DNA of 64,000 nucleotides, from assembly GCA_037783415.1 (NCBI GenBank), contig JAZGTN010000120.1, positions 744,001 to 808,000 on the forward strand, in the 5' to 3' direction. Each line of letters starts with the position of its first letter. Within the stretch, counting starts at the first letter, position 1. This DNA is from Leptasterias polaris. Lineage: Eukaryota > Echinodermata > Asteroidea > Forcipulatida > Asteriidae. Positions 60,084 through 64,000 of the stretch are shown here, piece after piece. A program made the position numbers and the translations under genes. The notes under the pieces are model-generated. The model ran no database searches and had not been told where the DNA came from. It saw only the letters and a list, made by a program, of their open reading frames with translations.

Positions 60084-60966
60084 TACAACATGTCATTTTT
60101 ACACTAAGGTTTCATAAACATATCTCAGCTTAGTTTTTCTGGATGTTTCATGTTTAGTCACAAAGTTATGTTCTCATTTTGGCATTAATTAATAGGTATC
60201 ATACCAATTGGGTTACTTTGTATGATAAAACCTCTTGGAGCTGATGTGCATGCAAAGGACAGTGAAGGCTCAGCCATTCTTGCTAAGGATAACAATGTGC
60301 AAAATGGCAACAGGGGATAAGGAGAAATAATCACATCTGTTGTTTAGGTGTTGTGGTAATGATGCCTCCTGGTTCCATGATATGACTTTACTTCATTGTG
60401 TTTGGAGTCTGCAAGACTCTCTCAAGATACAGCAATGAATAAATCATGGAGTCAGGGGATTATTATGAGGATTATAGAAGTAATTACTACTGAGATTCAC
60501 ATTGGGAGACCTATGTATAATGTGTAGCATCACAGCAGTAGGCCTACAAACCATATAGGAGTATAGTTCAGTTATTGGTTGTACAATAATTATTAGAGAG
60601 GATCCATAAGTTGGGGTCAAATTAAATCTAACACACATGTCACAGTAACTCAAATCGTATCAAACATGTACATATGATTTGAAGCTTACCAAGTAAATGC
60701 ACCAATAACACTTCCATCCTTATTATTTTGTCAAGCAAATTCAGAACACTTCCCTTAGATTAGATGATTTTCCCATGCTCCCTTGCAGTTGTGTGACCAT
60801 GACCATGGGGGACACAGTCTGAAAGTTGTCACGCAAAGGAGAATCACTTTATGTTTTTTACTGAGACCTTGTGTACATGTTATAGCCATTACTTTTACTT
60901 TTGGCCTGAAATCCACTGCATGTGAATGGCTCAGTATTCTGGCTTACAACAGATTTCATAGAGTAT
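60084..60966. other. Non-coding stretch
   Basis: No confident exon. An acceptor-like CCCTTGCAG at 60780-60788 opens a frame (LCDHDHGGHSLKVVTQRR), but no good donor follows and the MITE begins soon after. Confidence 0.4.
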
Positions 60967-61349
60967 CTTTAAGGGAGGATGTACCTTTGGTAATTATTAC
61001 GAAAATTAATGACCATAAAAACTTACTTGATAAGAAGCACTGCAGCTGTTGTAACATTTTGAGAAATGATTCCCTCCCAAGGAATATGGTTTTACTGGAG
61101 AAAAGGACTCAAACAATTTTCAATCTGAGAAACATTTCATGCATGAAACGTTTCTCAGATTCTGTATTCAAATTGCGGATTTTGGATTATTCTTCCTGTG
61201 TGGACACATCCGCTCAAGATTTTAGGCAATATCTTGAAGACGCTACCACCTTTTGAAATGAAATTTTCATAGGTTAGATTTTGTTGTATCATTTAGGCTT
61301 ATAAAACTATCGAACAATTCCAAAAACCAAAGTACACTTTGCTTTTAAG
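60967..61349. mobile_element. MITE, diverged third copy of the 15.3/27.1-kb family
   Basis: Left end CTTTAAGGGAGGATGTACCT, right end AAGTACACTTTGCTTTTAAG (imperfect inverse). CATAAAAACTTACTTGATAA and a central hairpin (CTGAGAAACATTTCATGC with its inverse) match the other copies. Confidence 0.75.
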
Positions 61350-62423
61350 ATGAGCTGTCAGTATCAGCATCATGGTGAGTTGTATTGTAACATCGCACTT
61401 TGCTTAGCAATTAGGATTGATACACATCTAAAGATCAATCTAGTTTTTTTGTGAAATCGAGCTATGGGAAATGAAGATACCACACACAGACCTCATGTGA
61501 AGCATTGGGCTTGAGCCTGTATACTGCCACACCTAACATTACAAATATTTTCTCAACATCCTACTGTATGCAATGACCCAAAAAGCTTAGATTTCAAGAA
61601 AAAGAGATGATTGTTTGCACAGGTTTAACTTCCTGCATTGAGAGCAGGTATCCCATCAGAATACCAAATAGTGGGAGTGCCACAGAGGTCATAACCCTGC
61701 AGGCTGAACTCTAAATTTTCACTGATCTGGGAAAACACTTATTTTGGTGTTATGTGTCACTCTTTCCTGGTTCTGACACTTTTGTAAGTAGATGCCTTTG
61801 ATGTACAACTTATATGAAACTTTGGTTGAAATTAACTCTGCAAGGTTTGTTCTGTGTTGGTCTTGATGAATACTTCAGTAGAACAGCTAAAACAGCAGGG
61901 TATGTCATAAAAAATGTCTTGACTTTCCAGTGGAACCAGTTACCTTTCGTTTACTGGTCAGTTAGCCTTGTAAAGGTTCATTTCAACTTTTCTATAATAT
62001 ATGTTATTGTTAACTGGACTTGAAGTTGGAGAGCTGTATGAACTATATGAGGAGACAATGATTCATGTAGTTTTTAGTAACAATGAACTAGACAGCAGGA
62101 CAAATAAGACATTCTCTCTGGTCCTATACATGTATGTATGTAAGTGGCATTTTGTCAGCTGCCAGATGTCAAGGCAGAACATTGCTTAAAAAGAAATTCT
62201 TAGGCTTTTATTGAATGTCAGCTAGGGTGGGTACCAGCTACAGCTTGAAGGTGCACAGTTGAACTTCTTCTAAAAATCTCTGCAATTATTTAAATTCAAA
62301 TGGGTTTAATAAAACATGTGTACAGTATGTAGGTGTAGTTAATGACTAGCCCTCAAGCATATAGTTAGGTGTTACCCTGTCGACAAATGATACAAATTGC
62401 TATCTTCCATTTAAGTATAGTTT
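61350..62423. other. Non-coding stretch
   Basis: 61360-61465 resembles the outer arms of the element at 10033-10322 (CACTTTGCTTAGCAATTAGG and GTGAAATCGAGC). The rest holds only short, unsupported open frames. Confidence 0.4.
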
Positions 62424-63640
62424 TGTATACGATGGCTGAGTTTGGGTTTGTACATGTATATGGTGGTTGAGCTAGGTTTTGTATACGGTGCCTGAGCTAG
62501 GGTTTGTATATGATGGCTGAGCTAGGGTTTGTATCAATGGCTGAGCTTGGGTTTGTACACGATGGCTGAGCTAGGGTTTGTATACGATGGCTAAGCTTGT
62601 GTTTGTGTACGATGGCTGAGCTAGGGTTTGTATATGATGGCTGAGCTAGGGTTTGTATACAATGGCTGAGCTAGGGTTTGTATATGATGGCTGAGCTAGG
62701 GTTTGTATACAATGGCTGAGCTTGGGTTTATATACGATGGTTGAGCTAGGGTTTGTATACGGTGGCTGAGCTTGGGTTTGTATACGGTGGCTGAGCTAGG
62801 GTTTGTATACGGTGGCTGAGCTAGGGTTTGTATACGGTGGCTGAGCTAGGGTTTGTATACGATGGCTAAGCTTGGGTTTGTGTACGATGGCTGAGCTAGG
62901 GTTTGTATACAATGGCTGAGCTTGGGTTTATATACGATGGTTGAGCTAGGGTTTGTATACGGTGGCTGAGCTTGGGTTTGTATACGGTGCCTGAGCTAGG
63001 GTTTGTATACGGTGGCTGAGCTAGGGTTTGTATACGATGGCTAAGCTTGGGTTTGTGTACGATGGCTGAGCTAGGGTTTGTATACGGTGGCTGAGCTTGG
63101 GTTTGTATACGGTGCCTGAGCTAGGGTTCGTATGCGGTGGAGGAGCTAGGGTTTATAACTTTGTATACGGTGCCTGAGCCAGGGTTTGTATACAGTGCCT
63201 GAGCTAGGGTTTGTATATGGTGCCTGAGCTAGGGTTTGTATACGATGGCTAAGCTTGGGTTTGTGTACGATGGCCGAGCTTGGGTTTGTATACGATGGCT
63301 GAGCTAGGGTTTGTATACGGTGGCTGAGCTAGGGTTCGTATGCGGTGGAGGAGCTAGGGTTTGTAACTTTGTATACAGTGCCTGAGCCAGGGTTTGTAAC
63401 TTTGTATACAGTGCCTGAGCCAGGGTTTGTATACGGTGCCTGAGCTAGGGTTTATATGCGGTGCCTGAGCTAGGGTTTGTATGCGGTGCCTGAGCTAGGG
63501 TTTGTATATGGTGCGTGAGCCAGGGTTTGTATACGGTGCCTGAGCTAGGGTTTGTATGCGGTGCCTGAGCTAGGGTTTGTATATGGTGCGTGAGCTAGGG
63601 TTTGTATACGGTGCCTGAGCTAGGGTTTGTAGTGCCCTGA
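62424..63640. repeat. 25-bp minisatellite, about 48 copies
   Basis: Unit GATGGCTGAGCTAGGGTTTG plus TATAC, with more variation than the other arrays. The left half is mostly ATGGCTGAG and the right half mostly GTGCCTGAG. A longer variant with GTAACTTTGTATAC appears in the right part, and multi-unit blocks recur. Confidence 0.95.
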
Positions 63641-63844
63641 GCTTAAGGTTAGAGGATGGTGCTCCTACTTTCACTTTGTCTTTGAAAATCTTTTAGTTTA
63701 GACATTAGTCACAATCTCGAGGGGGCACTCCATTTCAAGGTAGATCATCTTTTTACATCAAGCACATTGAATATTCTGTGGAATTTGCGTTTTACAAATT
63801 AATAGTTTGTTATGAATGAATTATTATTGTTGTAGAAGTAAACT

Positions 63845-63850
63845 AATAAA
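63845..63850 (+). terminator. Possible polyadenylation signal AATAAA
   Basis: AATAAA followed by a T-rich tract at the end of a unique AT-rich stretch. It could end a plus-strand transcript, but AATAAA is common by chance in such DNA. Confidence 0.2.
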
Positions 63851-64000
63851 GCTTTTTATTTTACATTTATGCCAAATGTCATTTTGGTTTGGAAGCAGTT
63901 TGCAACAGCGGATTTCACTTTTTAAAAGAAAACCCCCAGCACATTTGGGTTGATTTAGCGATTTCTTAAGCCTGGGGGAGAGGCCCAGCTATACCACTGT

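Overview
This looks like nuclear DNA from a marine invertebrate, most likely an echinoderm and probably a sea star. The evidence is a multi-exon gene with GT-AG introns, low gene density, AT-rich non-coding DNA, many short inverted-repeat transposons, tRNA-derived SINEs, a CR1/L2-like LINE and at least seven minisatellite arrays. The sea-star guess rests on remembered similarity of the inverted-repeat elements and could not be checked. Nothing looks bacterial, and there is no CRISPR array or operon.

The left third (about 1-19,370) is one gene on the minus strand. Eleven coding exons join with perfect phase agreement into 2,087 nt, or 695 complete codons, and the gene continues beyond the left edge. 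The protein has a short basic N-terminus, one membrane anchor, a divergent tubulin-tyrosine-ligase-like (TTL/TTLL) domain and the start of a cadherin-like beta-sandwich domain. Its introns carry a G-rich repeat, a 57-bp minisatellite and several MITEs. The most unusual point is the predicted topology: a TTL domain apparently placed in the secretory lumen or outside the cell, with degraded ATP-site motifs.

The middle (about 19.4-33.5 kb) is non-coding DNA with a SINE, a 76-bp and a 46-bp tandem array, and MITEs. It ends in a GC/CpG-richer stretch (about 31.6-33.4 kb) with a possible minus-strand first exon (perhaps the 5' end of the TTL-like gene) and a possible plus-strand first exon. This could be a head-to-head promoter region.

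The right half (33.5-64 kb) is mostly repeats. It holds a roughly 109-bp array with three-unit higher-order structure, a 2.9-kb element with about 290-bp terminal inverted repeats that contains a smaller transposon, and a 5'-truncated LINE with one frameshift. It also holds a second transposon with 33-bp inverted ends, a 4.4-kb array of 95-bp units and a 1.2-kb array of 25-bp units. Only a few short, weakly supported plus-strand exons (39.17, 48.37 and 52.98 kb) hint at another gene. Tandem arrays make up roughly 15% of the window by my rough count.

I found no clearly undescribed multi-gene system. The best candidates for follow-up are the membrane-anchored TTL/cadherin-like protein, the two transposon families sharing an internally repeated TTTCACGAAG core, and the higher-order arrays.
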